Shown here: positions 21,965 through 33,516 of the stretch, one piece after another
Numbering within the stretch: the first letter of the stretch is position 1
Layout: each line of letters opens with the position of its first letter
Source of the DNA: Aphanomyces cochlioides
Lineage: Eukaryota; Oomycota; Saprolegniomycetes; Saprolegniales; Verrucalvaceae
Direction of reading: 5' to 3'
Length of the DNA stretch: 64,000 bases
NCBI GenBank assembly: GCA_019828595.1
Contig: JAHQRK010000015.1
Location: 1,178,001 to 1,242,000 of the forward strand
Position numbers and translations under genes: made by a program
Notes under the pieces: model-generated
Databases searched by the model: none
Seen by the model: only the letters and a program-made list of their open reading frames with translations
What the model was told of the DNA's origin: nothing

Positions 21965-23542
21965 TTACACTTTCAATCCTTCAAATCCCCAGACTTCGAC
22001 AGCCCAGCATTCAAACTCAGGTGGCTCAGTGAGTGGCGGACTGTCGAACGTCAAGCACGGCTGTGTAAACCCTCGTCCCTCGTCAAGCTGTAGGCAGAGC
22101 GCCAGTCCTGATGCACCACCGCCCCAAATGATTGAGCGACTAGGGCCCCCGTAGATGAAGTTCGTATCAATGCCACTCCAGCTGTAGATCGTCGAATGCT
22201 TGAACACAAACGTACGCCCATTGCCATAAACTTGTCGTGTATGTCGAAGCGACGACGGGGAGAAGGCTACAACGACATGCGAAATCAAAACAGACGATGA
22301 AAAGTTGCCCGTCTTACCGCCAAACACTTGTCCAGTCGAGTCTTTTATAGCAATAATGGTTGGACCCTTGTCTTGTGTCCTGTGGTAAAACGTCGTCATG
22401 TTGAAGCCGTGGGATTGAGTGGTGAAGAGCAGCGTCCAGTTTCTGCACTGGAGATGGGGTGGCAGCGCTGCTGACAAGATGTGGATGTGGTTCTTCTTGA
22501 GGATGACAGACTTGTCGTAGTATGCCAGCCAATTGTTTTGCCGAAGTTTTGCATGGGCAGTGTGCCATTCATTCCTCGAGGCGACTTCTGGACCAGTGGA
22601 TTGTAATTTCTTGTACTCATTCGTAGCTGGAAACATGGCACGGCTCACCGAAGTCGACGCCGGGTTCGGTGCTTCAAAGTGCCGTCGCAAGTACTGCAGG
22701 TGCAGTCGGGGATTCCGAAATGTCATTTTGAAAGGAGCCGTTGTTGTCTAGCCACGCAATGAGGGATTCAATGTGGCGAAAACCAACCTGCAAATGGTGC
22801 TCCAAGTCACTGTGGGTCCATTTTGCTGCAACGCTATCGTTGAGCGCAAGCAAGACATCTCCAGGATATAAGATTGACTCAACGTCTTTGGAATCGATGG
22901 ATTCAATCTCGAGGCTGCCATACAACCGCGTGCTCGGTGCAAACTCGATTCCAATCGGTTTGGATTTGAACGTGTAGACAATGTCGCCGATCGATGAGTA
23001 CCCTAGAAGGTAAATCTTAAGCACGACTCGAAACTTTGGGCTGTGTAGATGTACCCTTTGCTGATAGTTTCGTATTGGAGTCCTCGTGTGCTAATGACTA
23101 CAAGAATAGTAAGAGCTATCGAACTACGACGTACTTGTTTCCACTGTTGGGCTGACGCTCGGCCGTGTCTCGTGCTTCCTCGCACAAATTGCGTGTACTC
23201 GAAGCTTTGAGGAAACAAAGCTGTGGCTGTCGTGTGTGAGTCGCAATGGCCATAGAGTCGAGGTTTGCGGAATGTAATAGTCAGTGGGCATGGCAGGCGC
23301 GCAATGAATGCTCGAAACGAGGGCACGTCCATGCGATTGACAGACGCATTCTCGTTCACAGCCATGAGGACGTCCCCGACCTCAAGTTCAGGGAACTCTT
23401 CGGGAGCATGGCCGACTTCCCATGCTCCATACAGCTGCGTAGACGGCACAAGGCCAATACCAAGAGGCTTCTTCGTGAACGTAAGCGTCACTTCTGGCTT
23501 GCCATGGCTTTGGCTGCCATGGATTCTCTGAGGGTTCAACAT
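21965..23542 (-). CDS. PDZ-PDZ-TLD domain protein (five exons)
   Basis: Proposed exons 23542-23135, 23097-23055, 23002-22788, 22747-22318 and 22266-21965 give 465 residues in one frame; the introns are 37-52 nt. Two PDZ-like repeats are seen: VTLTFTKKPLGIGLVPS with ELEVGDVLMAVNENAS, then VYTFKSKPIGIEFAPS with ILYPGDVLLALNDS. The C-terminal half reads as a TLD domain: ILSAALPPHLQCRNWTLLF, then VFGAFSPSS (across the last intron), QVYGNGRTFVFK, IIWGGGASGLALCLQLDEG, CLTFDSPPL and VEVWGF. TLD proteins (OXR1/TBC1D24 type) are linked to oxidative-stress protection and V-ATPase regulation; PDZ modules bind C-terminal peptides. The combined role is unknown. Starts at ATG 23542. Confidence 0.75.
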
Positions 23543-24891
23543 GGTGGTTGAAGATTCGCGATTGTTCAGTTGACATTGCAGTTGAAATTTGAAATTAGTG
23601 TAAAAGCGATCTTTGCTGCTTCATTCAAAACAACTCTATTTATAATATTACATTATTTAGTGAATAAATGTTTATAGTGTGAGTTGAATAATTGGGGGAT
23701 TCCCGTGTCCATAGACATGCCGACGGTAACAATAAAATCGCCGTGATGAAGGCCTCTTTGCTATGAGGTCGATCAAACTAGCAGGCGCATTGCGAAAGAA
23801 GAGGCATTGGGCGTGTGTGTACGTGCATTCTCTAAGCGATGTTGTAAAGTTTCATGGGTTCACCAATTTGTCGCACGTTTGGCCAGTTGTTCGAAATCAT
23901 TTCTGAACTCTGCGGTCAGGTTGGGCGATCAATCTCGTCGGACGACAGTGAGGACAACGTTCTCGGTCTTCTCGATTGACAAAGGCACCGCAGTGGAATC
24001 TTTCAACGAACCTTCTCGTTTATTTCGCGCCGAAGACTTGAAAAATTGCAAAAATATGACATGGAGCTGTCATCTCTCATCATGAAATGATTTCTTGAGA
24101 AAAGGATGGAAAAATCATTGAAAAAGAGTTTTTTGTGCATCAAAATCTCACGACGACGAGAACTCGATCGTCTCGGACTGGTCCATTCACGCCAGTATCT
24201 ATTCTTAAATTGAGCTCTCCATCGCGGAAACTTCATGGATCGTGCCTTTCAAGCGGCCCGCCCCCTTGTTTTGTCGAGTTTCCCCAGGTGACAATCAAGT
24301 TTTTTTTCAACATTCCACCCGGCACCACACAGGAAATTACAAATCCTACCATCACAACCATGTACTGAAGGAGGGTACCCAAGCCCGTGGCTATCGCACG
24401 CTCTTTTTAGCCTCCTCGTATCACGCCAGAATCACACAACAACCAGTGCGAGACGCAACACGATGATCAGCGAGGAAGGAACTGAAACTACTACATTGCA
24501 TACGATTGTTAAAGAACACTACGACATATTTCACTCAATTGAGATGTCCATCATCACATTGAAAATTGGCCGACAGTTCAGCCGAATGAGAGACTTGGCC
24601 TACATAATAATATTATGTAGGAGGAGGTATATTATACCTCCTCCCAACGACGTTGCTTTCTCTCCTTGGTTACTTGTCCAACAGGTCAAACAAGATGGGT
24701 TTGTGTGGGACCAGAGCACTTTCCCGGCAAGATCTTCCATGTGTAAGTTCGACGGACTTTGGAAAAGCATCCTCTGGCGTGTTACACTGGCTCTGCCTCT
24801 ACTTTGACTGGAAGTTTGTATGGTGGTCTGAATGTCGTCAATTACTCACTGCCACCATTGCCACATTGGATTCCGCCCGCAGGTTGCGACG
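23543..24891. other. Spacer upstream of the first kinase, with two adjacent small palindromes
   Basis: No gene is supported. At 24599-24645 two palindromes abut: CCTACATAATA/TATTATGTAGG, then GAGGAGGTATA-T-TATACCTCCTC. The first kinase could have an untranslated exon here, since a CAG/G occurs just before its ATG. Confidence 0.4.
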
Positions 24892-26209
24892 ATGCAGCGT
24901 GGCCTTCGACAGCTCGATGAAGGAGGAGGCAACAGTTCCCTCAATATTGCACTGGGAACGGTCACAGGTGTCATTGTGCTTGTGATCCTTGGGCTATATT
25001 GCCACTCGAAGCGCAAATCAAAGCAACGTCAAGAAGCGCGCCGAATCCGTCGCGAACGTCAGAATGCCGCCACTGCTAGTAAAGCTGCTGGTGATGTGTA
25101 CATGGAAGCGGACAATCGAACGATCAATCTGCCCATGATCGGCCAGCCCAACAGTGGGCCCCCTCCACCAAACAGCGGGCCAAGTGATATCTACATCATG
25201 CGCAATAGTGAAGAGGACTACAACAACGGCTACCACCACCACCAACAGCAGCCTCCACCCATGCTAATCAAGGCGCCCCCTCCGTTCAAGATGGACACAG
25301 CTCTTCTCCGAGCCAAGGTCGACTACGGAGACATTCAATATACACGCAAGCTGAGCAAAGGTGCTTTTGGCGAAGTCTGGCTGGGGCAATTCCAAGGCAG
25401 CTATGTTGCGATCAAACAAATCCTCGAAGAACGCAAAACCGACACCAAGGAAATTGAATGCTTTGTCGCTGAAATCAAACTCATGGCTAACTTCAAGCAC
25501 CCCAACATTGTCGACTTCCTCGGCTTTTCATGGAATCCTAAAGACGCAAATCTGTGTGTCTTGACCGAGTACATGAAGAACGGCGATCTCTTCGGTAGGT
25601 TTGAGCTCCAGCCCTTGTTCTCAAAGTGCGTGTGTAGTGTACCTGCAAAAACGCAAAGCCACTTTGACATGGAAGCATGACAAGATCAGCATTGCGAATG
25701 ATATTGCGCAAGCTCTTGTCTACCTCCATTCACTTACTCCTAAGGTCATCCATCGCGATCTCAAGTCCAAGAACGTCTTGTTGGATGAAAACTGCACTGC
25801 CAAGTTGAGTGACTTCGGTATCTCCCGTTTACGTCAATTGGAAGAAACCATGACAGCCGGCGTTGGTACAGCACTGTGGGCTGCCCCTGAAGTTTTTCTT
25901 GCCAAGAAGTACAACGATCGTGCTGACGTCTACTCTCTTGGTGTCGTGCTGTCTGAATTGGACACTTGTGCGATTCCATACGCCGATCAAGCTGTTGGCA
26001 AGAACGGCAAACTTGATGGCATGGCTGTGATCAAGCTGGTGACCCAACAAAAGGCCAAACCAACGTTTTCACCATCGTGCCCTGATGTTGTGCGAGACTT
26101 GGCCTACCGATGCTTGGACTACGAACCTGACAACCGGCCGTCAGCTGCTGAAGTCGTTGAAATCATCCACCGTCATGTTCGTCCCGCGTTAGAAAATGAA
26201 ATTTATTAG
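24892..26209 (+). CDS. Single-pass membrane TKL-type protein kinase, copy 1
   Basis: Exons 24892-25594 and 25638-26209, joined across a 43-nt GT-AG intron, give 424 residues. A short N-terminal segment (MQRGLRQLDEGGGN) precedes one hydrophobic helix (GTVTGVIVLVILGLY, about residues 22-38), a basic stop-transfer stretch and a low-complexity Pro/Gln/His juxtamembrane region. The kinase domain has a glycine loop GAFGEVWLG near 157, Lys in VAIK, HRDLKSKN near 271, DFG in LSDFGIS near 293 and APE in WAAPEVF. All catalytic residues are present, so it should be an active Ser/Thr or dual-specificity kinase of tyrosine-kinase-like type. No cleavable signal peptide is obvious, suggesting a type III membrane protein (inference). 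Nearly identical in the kinase domain to the copy at 42928; an ATG at 24832 is an alternative start. Confidence 0.85.
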
Positions 26210-26548
26210 GCGCCGAAGATAAATATTGTATTCCCTGTTTCTTTGTCCTTGCAATCTCGTAAACCAGATCGGGGTGTCAATCCAAATTTCTTCAAGAGGG
26301 TTTTCGGAGACACTTTATGTTACAACCTCTGTGCCCAGGAAATCAAAATCGGTCTTCCTCTATAAATTTATTCACGGTCTTAACTCGAAAGTACTTCCTC
26401 TGTTCCTCTTTACCGCCGACAGAGGAAATCCAACTTTTTCCACTTTACCACCGACAGTGCACAATAATTTTTTGTCCAAAATCAAGTTTTGGGGTCGTTG
26501 AGAAGTCAAATGCTGGATGTAATTTAGAACAGAGGTAGTATTGTGCTT

Positions 26549-27780
26549 CAGGCCTCCTAAAGTTTGCGAAATCGCGAATTTAAAGGAAATAGAGAGATTT
26601 CGCAAATTGCCATTCTCACTAAAACTATCATGACAAAGTTTCTGATGAGATTTTTCAAGATAATTTTTGAGCGCGTTTCGCAAATAATTCAATCACGAAA
26701 AATATCATAGGATAGAGTGGATAAGGAATGGTGGAGCAACTCATTGACCAAATCTCGTTGGAAATTGAAGGTGAAAGACATGAACTTCCTCTTAAGACCG
26801 ATCACTCGACATACCAGTGTGAATAAGTACCTGTTCAGCGATTTGCAGCTTTGCAGAAGCATTATTTTCTTGCATATCCATTCATGCAGCATCACGTATG
26901 AAAATAGATTGTGTCAAGTGCATTGCATGGAATAATAAATATTCTTATCATATTTTGAGGTATTCCATTTCTAGAGGTTTTCTCTTGAGTTTTCAAGGTC
27001 ATGAAAACGAGGACTTTCGTGAGAAAATCACAACTAAAAAGTCATGAAAATATCACTTTTAACAATATCCTGTAAAACATTATATTTTCGTGAGATTTTT
27101 CGTGACAAGGCCATTTGCGAAATCTCTCTAATAGTCTAAATTCGCGATGTCATGACTATTAGATTTGCGATATCGCTATAAGAAGCACCTTAGCACTAAA
27201 CGTTCATCAGTGAATCTAATTGCTTCGCCTGGAATATGCCTTCAAGCGACAAATCGAGTATCGAAGAACGGAACTCGTCCTTTTTCCATTTTAGGATTGA
27301 AAAATCCGAGAACGTCTTCACATGTTCTGTGCGCGGCCGTTTGCGCTTGTCAGATCCGTCTTGTTCACGACCGAAGTACTTACACAGTTTGCAAACAACA
27401 GAGGTCACATTTCCATTGTCATCGCGCTCATCAATTTGCAGAGCGTACTGCAAGTCATGTTTCTTCTGGAACTTGACAGCCATCCTTGCAAGCTGTCTGA
27501 ACTCGACGACAGGCTATTGAATTCCTGAAACCAGTGAACTGGATGATCACTTTAGCTCAGAATAGAATCAATTCAAATCCAGTTTACATGTAATGAGCTC
27601 GGACGAAAAATACAACTGCAAATGACGCAGGGCGCACCATAGAAGTTGAAAGCATGCCTACAAGTGGCGGGGGCACCACAAAGTGGTATTTTCAACCCAG
27701 CTTAAATTCGCGATTTCGTTATTTTCTGTTTCGCGATTTGACATTCAATTTTCAGGAAATAGCGAATTTTAGGAGGCCTG
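26549..27780. mobile_element. DNA transposon remnant, 1232 bp, 9-bp target duplication
   Basis: Ends CAGGCCTCCTAAA and TTTAGGAGGCCTG are inverted repeats, flanked by the direct repeat ATTGTGCTT (26540-26548 and 27781-27789). Inside are repeated GCGAAATC/GATTTCGC motifs and a minus-strand ORF with a zinc-knuckle look. The CAG-start resembles hAT elements, but 9 bp is long for hAT (8 bp), so the superfamily is left open. Confidence 0.75.
27196..27483 (-). CDS. Short transposon-associated zinc-finger-like ORF (95 aa)
   Basis: The N-terminal sequence with VVCKLCKYFGREQ and then a basic stretch looks like the N-terminal DNA-binding segment of oomycete transposase-like proteins; the rest of a transposase is missing. 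It lies inside the 1.2-kb element and is probably a leftover of its former coding capacity. Not recognised beyond that. Confidence 0.4.
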   Translation of the reverse strand: MAVKFQKKHDLQYALQIDERDDNGNVTSVVCKLCKYFGREQDGSDKRKRPRTEHVKTFSDFSILKWKKDEFRSSILDLSLEGIFQAKQLDSLMNV

Positions 27781-27948
27781 ATTGTGCTTTGCAAATTGTT
27801 TGGCGAAACTGACACCGAATCCCTCGATTTAATCAATTGTTACAGTTAAACAAATTAAACAGTCCCTGTAATACAAGTTCATTTGGCCTAAGTTGATCGA
27901 GATACAAGATTTCGCGCGAATAAGGCCCTCAGATTTAGAGAACTTGTC

Positions 27949-28620
27949 TCAAAATTGCAGTAAATTTGTGCTATTCTGACGGCAGTTTCGTAACTTGTCG
28001 TGAGTTAAAGATAAACCTCTCTTTCTTCTTTGATTGTCTATCTCGGTAGCCACTTCAGAGGCTCGTTTGATCCCTGTGATACCGTCATCAGACTCTTCGG
28101 GTTGTGCGTTCGATGCGTATTCTATATGGCCCATTCCAGACTTATCTCCAAAGTATGTTACCATCATATCCCAGTACTCTGGATATGATGGTGACGCTTG
28201 GTTTCCTGTTTGTTGTTCGCAAAGTCGGATTGTAGAATACTCTTTCTTCAGCGCGTGGTACTTGTTTTTCACTGACATAACAGGCACTTTAATGCCATGT
28301 CGCGTGCTAATGCAAAGGGCTATCTTTGCCCATGCCTTGGACAATTGCGCGTTGCTCTTGCTGCATTCGAATGCAGCATAATGGTCCTCACAACGAAGTT
28401 CCAAAAGACTTCCAACCATGTCGTTAGACCAAACAAGCTTCTCTGGCTTCGATTCGTTCATGGAAGGAGAATCTTGGTGATACCGTTGCAGAAGCTCAAG
28501 AAGCTCCTTCTTGCTTGGTGTCTTCATGGGAGATTGATGAGTCAATTGGCTACAACACGATGATGGATAACCAGTGCTATTATCAACCAATAACATGCTC
28601 CGAAATAGTCTGCAACTCAT
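27949..28620 (-). CDS. Myb/SANT-like (trihelix-type) DNA-binding protein, probably transposon-associated
   Basis: ORF of 223 codons from ATG 28620. The core LVWSNDMVGSLLELRCE, then LSKAWAKIALCISTRHG, VKNKYHALKKEYSTI and a trailing YPEYWDMMVTYFGD follow the spaced-Trp pattern of Myb/SANT-like domains found in PIF/Harbinger accessory proteins and related host genes. It diverges head-to-head from the plus-strand ORF beginning near 28636-28784, and the intervening spacer is short. Whether this is a host transcription factor or part of an element cannot be settled; surrounding DNA is transposon-rich, favouring the latter. Confidence 0.6.
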   Translation of the reverse strand: MSCRLFRSMLLVDNSTGYPSSCCSQLTHQSPMKTPSKKELLELLQRYHQDSPSMNESKPEKLVWSNDMVGSLLELRCEDHYAAFECSKSNAQLSKAWAKIALCISTRHGIKVPVMSVKNKYHALKKEYSTIRLCEQQTGNQASPSYPEYWDMMVTYFGDKSGMGHIEYASNAQPEESDDGITGIKRASEVATEIDNQRRKRGLSLTHDKLRNCRQNSTNLLQF

Positions 28621-28783
28621 GCCTCCAAAGAACGATGAAAATGCGACGCAACAACGACAACTTCACTGCAAACTTCATTTTGGACAGTTACTTCGAACTG
28701 GCCCTTAACGCGAATGTATTAAGCACTAGGGCGTTAAAAAGGAAGTCATAATTTCTGGCTACTGTTCTCGATTCTGGTCTGAT

Positions 28784-29654
28784 ATGTGGGAGTCGTTATC
28801 CGGATTGAGAGATTGTGACATCCTCCCCGACTTAAAAAAACAAAGCCCTCTTTGGACGGACATCTCTCATCAAGAAGCAGTCATGGAAGACGAGATGAAT
28901 CTACTGGAGGCCAGATATAGTCACCAAACAGCTGCCTCATCAGTTGCATCGTCTGCCCAGAGGTTCACTGAGGTCGTTGGCAAAGTGTCGGAGGAATGGA
29001 GACTGTCAATCGTGGAGATCCAAAAGCTTCAAGACAAAAACCGCACATTCTCTATCTCGTTTGGTGCCGCGACCGCTGAGATCGAGAGTCAAGAAGAACG
29101 ATTAATGAAAGCAGAGTTAGACCTTCGCAAGCACCAGCTTGAAGCCCAAGTCACCAACAGGATGGAGTTGGCGAGTCGGCAAACAAACGGAGGCAATGTC
29201 GCTTCCGAAGGACCCGCAAAAGGTCGACTATCGTCTAGTATTGCACATCCAATCTATCATAGACGTAGCAACGGAGCAAAAGTTATCGAAACTAAACAAG
29301 AAGGTGCTCCGTCTGAAGGCTAGAAACAAAAGGCTGGTTTCGAGTTTAGCGAAGAGTAAGGAAAAGTCGAGGAAGACAAAAATTGTACTGCAGAGTGAGC
29401 TTAAACGACTTGAAGAGTTGACTGGTCGCGCGATTTACCCAACAGCATACTACAAATTCTGGAATTTTGTGGTGCAAAATTTGTTTATCAGTGGCGACTA
29501 TGGGTTCGTATTATACGTATATTTAATTAATATAATTTACGTATTATACGTGAATTTTATATATTTGATGTATAATTTGTGTAAATGCAGCACACCCACA
29601 GCACATCAGACCATGGACCATTACAAATCGATGTCGTCAGTGTACGCGTTGTGA
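28784..29654 (+). pseudogene. Coiled-coil ORF pair with a frame change, transposon-associated
   Basis: Frame 1 (28784-29323) has VMEDEMNLLEARYS and a helical EIQKLQDKN...EEERLMKAELDLRKHQLEAQ-like segment; the second frame (entered near 29200) continues EQKLSKLNKKVLRLKARNK with further Lys/Leu-rich coiled coil. The two look like one protein broken by an indel or an unrecognised intron near the sequence GACCCGCAAAAGGTCGAC. Upstream, NFTANFILDSYFELALNANV (28650-28715) may be its N-terminal Myb-like part. No known name. Confidence 0.4.
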
Positions 29655-31680
29655 ATGTCAGCTTCCAGCAAAACATCAAACGCATCAAGTGAATCATCGT
29701 CGTCTTCATGAAGTGAGTCAAGGTTGTTCTCAACAATAATGACAGAGTCGTCATCGTTTGAATCAAAGCTGGCAATACTTGGATCCGATCTCACAAAATC
29801 CAACATATGGCGTAGGAATCCGTCCGATCTGAAAGTGAGCGGGCTGTGTTTTAATTGAGAATACTTGTATGCCACTGCTACTTGTTGTTGAATTCGCGAA
29901 CGCCCCAGTGATGCACGTCACTTTGAATGAACCAATTCTCCCGTTTTATGGTTTCTTTCTCCGCCAGCAGCCTGCAGGGTTATTGTGGACCCGTAAGAGA
30001 GCTGACGCCAGGATTCCAAACTGTCCACGAAACTGGGAAACATGTGACCACAACAAAGACGGATGAACAAGTGCACTTTCACCAAATAATGATACCAAGG
30101 GATCACGCAGATGCAGGAAATGTGAGAATTCCGAGTATATTTCAGTGAACCGTGATTCATTTTCAAGAGATATGTTCTTCAAAGCTTGCTTGCATTGTAA
30201 ATCTAAGGGACCATGCCCGAGTTGAATAAATTCGACCCCGTACTTACGTACTATCTCTGACCGCATATGATTGAATAACGGGTCTGTAACAAAGCAAAGG
30301 GCATGGCACGGTGAGTAAATTGAAGCAAATCGCTTGTGAACTAGTTTCAGCATTTCTGAAACTACAATGGTTGAATCCAAGGAGTCTTCAAATGCTATCA
30401 GCTTGCATTTAGAAAACAAGCGTAAACCGACGAAAACGAAGCCAAATCACTTTCCCAATACCCAAGAGATAGAATCCAAAAGCGAGTTTAAAGATTCAAC
30501 GCCCTTCCAAAATGATGTTGACATGAGCTTGCTTACTAAGTTTTGATCAAACGCGAAGTTCTCTGTTGTAGCTAGTCCAGGCAGGATAAACAAAACGGAC
30601 TTCACTTTTAATAGTCTTTCAAACATGTACTTCGACGTTGACCATCTTGTCCGTGTAAAAAGAACCAGAGAGAACGAACGCCCCCATTTTTGCTTGCAGA
30701 GAGAATCATACAGACGAAGCAACAAATGAGATCCTCGTATATATTTCACAAGAACAACACAATCTTTCAGCACTGGTGCAGTATGTATGCCACTTTGCAA
30801 ATCAAGAGCCAGGTTGTTCAATGTGTGTGGTGCACATCCATAAACAGCCACATAATCTCCATTGCTGAGCAATAGTTTTCGCAATTTTACCATGACATTA
30901 GGAGAGTCGGATATAAATGAGAATGTAATGTCTGAAGGCCACTGAGTAAATCCAAGAGACATTCCTAGACGATTTTTAGCATCTCGGACAAGTTCCAACA
31001 GGTTGACTGAAGTTTCTCGATTCAAATCTAAATCCAAGTGTTCAAGAAAAAACGCCATGGGAGAACATACCATGAAATTCAAGGTCTGCTGTCCAAGAAC
31101 ATTAGTTGCGCCATCTAGAGAAAAACAAATATGGTTCCAGGAGCGCAAGAAATTAAAGACCTTGTCCATAATATGTTGATAAGAGTCATCCAATAAAACA
31201 CCACCATTTTTGTCTTTGTCAGGAAGTTTATAAGCTGGATATAACTGGTGAAAAAATGATTTCCAAGCTTCATGTTCAAAAAACGAAAATGGGGTTGCTG
31301 TATAGTGCAATGCAAGTGCTAAAGAAGAGTCCAATGACGACAATTGCTCTGATGTGAGTCGCGGAAACTGTAGTTTTCCCTGAATTAAATTGGGAGATTG
31401 GTTGGATTCCTGCAACATGAGGGATAAATTGTTTGGGCGAGTGATGTAATGAGTTGAGTTTCGAGGCAACTCTGGGGCTGACTGTGGCATTGCTTGCAGT
31501 GTAGTGGCAAGGATGGGACGGTGCATTCCTATACCCCGAGGAGCCTTTGTACATATTCGCATATGATCTCGGAGACGAGGAGCCAAAGCAGTGCTTGCAC
31601 TTTACTTGCTTGTATTTTTTGCCGGATGTGGTGTAAGGCATAGTGAACTCACTCCACGCAGCATCTTGAGCTCGAGGCAT
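29621..31680 (-). pseudogene. hAT-like transposase (BED finger, DUF659-type core), decayed
   Basis: Reading on the minus strand: MPRAQDAAWSEFT then VKCKHC and, after a one-base frame change near 31575, PRLRDHMRIC form a BED-type zinc finger. The long frame 31586-30447 holds the core SWNHICFSLDGATN, TLNFMVC, SDSPNVMVKLRKLL and VYGCAPHTLNNLALDL, matching the DUF659/hAT RNase-H-like pattern. A 46-nt intron-like gap leads to LIAFEDSLDS. The C-terminal dimerisation segment (LASALLRVHNNPA, then GGERNHKTGELVHSK) has another frame change and a TGA where RAS follows, then an acidic tail to 29621. Probably inactive. Terminal repeats were not identified. Confidence 0.7.
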
Positions 31681-31739
31681 GGAGAATTGTAGAGAAATCT
31701 CTGCAAGAGAAACTCGTTATGAAGTCAAAGAAATGTTAA

Positions 31740-32436
31740 ACTATAGAAACGTATGAAGAGGGTCTATATTGAGTATAGTATACTTTTTATTCTATTTTTA
31801 GTCGGATCGTCGAGCTGTTAACTTGTGAAATTGGATACCAAAATTCATAAATTTACACAAGTGAAATATTTGGTACTACCAACTAAGAGTTGATAACACA
31901 AGGTAGAGGTAGAAGATGAAGAGATTCGGACTTGAATACCAAGATCGTTGTTCACGAACTGTGATAATAAAATTCTTTTAAACATTATATATTGTACCCT
32001 GAAATTTGATATCACTATTTTGACGTCTGACTGTATATTATCCAAATTAATTTGTGATGAGGCTTCAAGGTGTCATCCCTCTTAGTCCTTGACATGTGTA
32101 ATGGACTGATTTACGTGATGAATATGTCTTCCCTAGTATTAACTACAAATATTTAAACACTGAAGCAGTTGAGATCGTTTCCTACGTCTTCCCTATTGTG
32201 ATGGACAAATGCAAAAGACCTGAAGTACTTAAGATCACTGTCGTCTAGAAAAATTGTTATGTAGTTTTGCTTCTCAGCTTCCATTTCAGCTAGCTTCTCG
32301 TGTGCTTGAACCATCTCGACGCAATGATTGGCACGGCGACGGAGGATTCACAAGTTAACAGCTCGCCGATCCGACTATAAATAGAACATAAAGTATACTA
32401 TAATCAATATAGACCATCTTCATGCGTTTCTATAGT
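31740..32436. mobile_element. TTAA-flanked MITE with about 89-bp terminal inverted repeats
   Basis: Left arm 31740-31828 (ACTATAGAAACGTATGAAG...) is the near-perfect inverse of 32348-32436 (...CTTCATGCGTTTCTATAGT). Each end is bounded by TTAA (31736-31739 and 32437-32440), the target used by piggyBac and Kolobok elements. There is no coding capacity. A related, degenerate end recurs at about 33684-33730. Confidence 0.75.
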
Positions 32437-32562
32437 TTAAGATATAGAATTAAGAGTATACTGTAATCAATATAGACCTTGAGGAAGTCAACCTGTTGCG
32501 TCCAGTAGAAGTTGCCTTCCGTCTTGGATCTAAGAAAGACGAGTGTCAACGTTGTCATAGAG

Positions 32563-32637
32563 CAAGTGCAGATGTGGGAGAGATTGCTGCTAGTCGAACC
32601 CGTTGCCTAGCAGCAATCTCTCCCACATCTGCACTTG
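32563..32637. repeat. Perfect 31-bp hairpin with 13-nt loop
   Basis: Arm 32563-32593 (CAAGTGCAGATGTGGGAGAG...) is exactly complementary to 32607-32637. It sits just upstream of the Crypton-like ORF, in an otherwise open plus frame. The perfect arms imply recent origin or selection. Confidence 0.85.
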
Positions 32638-32772
32638 ATGTATGCTTTCCACTTGCGCCTGGTCATCTACGATTTGTCTTAGAGCATGCACTTGCATCTG
32701 TTGTCTACCATTCGAATTATCTTGTAGAGAATCTCCAGCCAAATCATCCCATATTTTTGTCGCTGTTGTGTT

Positions 32773-33516
32773 TTGGATCCTGCCTTGATGCGGGGATTGA
32801 AATCTGTTATTCAATATGACGTCGAATCACCAAGCCAAACTATTACCCCTACCGGTGTGCCTCCTCACGTCACTATTCTTATGGAGTTACAATTGCTTCG
32901 TCGAAAAGCGGATGCTACGAAAGTATGTATTAAAGAGTCATGTGAAATGGTTACAACGAAGATTATTGACGCGCTTGAGGGGCGTCCCGGTTTTGGAAGC
33001 TCTATCTGATTGGATTCTATAAGGGATACAATTCTATCGTGCTTGGAGGGGGACGGATTAAACTTGGGTGCTCAATCATCTCGGATGTGCTCGGACGAAG
33101 CTCCTAATGTTGTTGATTCGACAAGCCTCAACCAAGAACTTCGCTTGCTCACTGGATTGCCACGAAATTATACCCTCCCAACCGGCTCACTGTACCCGAT
33201 GTGGATGCTGTGGTGTTGTGGTAGCCCCGCTGAGTCGACTCCACCATTAAGGTCCGTGAGCTCTGGTTGGCGACTTGACAGAAATCTACAAAAACGACTC
33301 AGTGACCTCCGCTTCCTCATGCGTCGCATTGAATCAAAAGCACGCAGTTTGACCATGATGAAGACGTCAATGACCCAAGACGAGGCACAGAGGGCATTCC
33401 TTGCTTGTGGGGACGCTATTTCCATCAACAACACGACTCATCAATCTCGCGTTCGCCGTCGTGGTCAGCTCACTTGGAGAACTCTCGTGAAGTTGTTGAG
33501 AAAGTACCAGGAATAG
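32773..33516 (+). pseudogene. Crypton-like ORF remnant (GCR1_C/tyrosine-recombinase-associated C-terminus)
   Basis: Two same-frame ORFs (32773-33009 and 33010-33516) are separated by a single TGA. The first has GVPPHVTILMELQLLRRKAD and a helical VTTKIIDALEGR; the second has NYTLPTGSLYPMWMLWCCG, then WRLDRNLQKRLSDLRFLMRR. This order resembles the C-terminal region of oomycete Crypton-type proteins, from memory of the family rather than a search. No recombinase catalytic domain lies in the window upstream, so it is truncated as well as interrupted. Confidence 0.45.
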
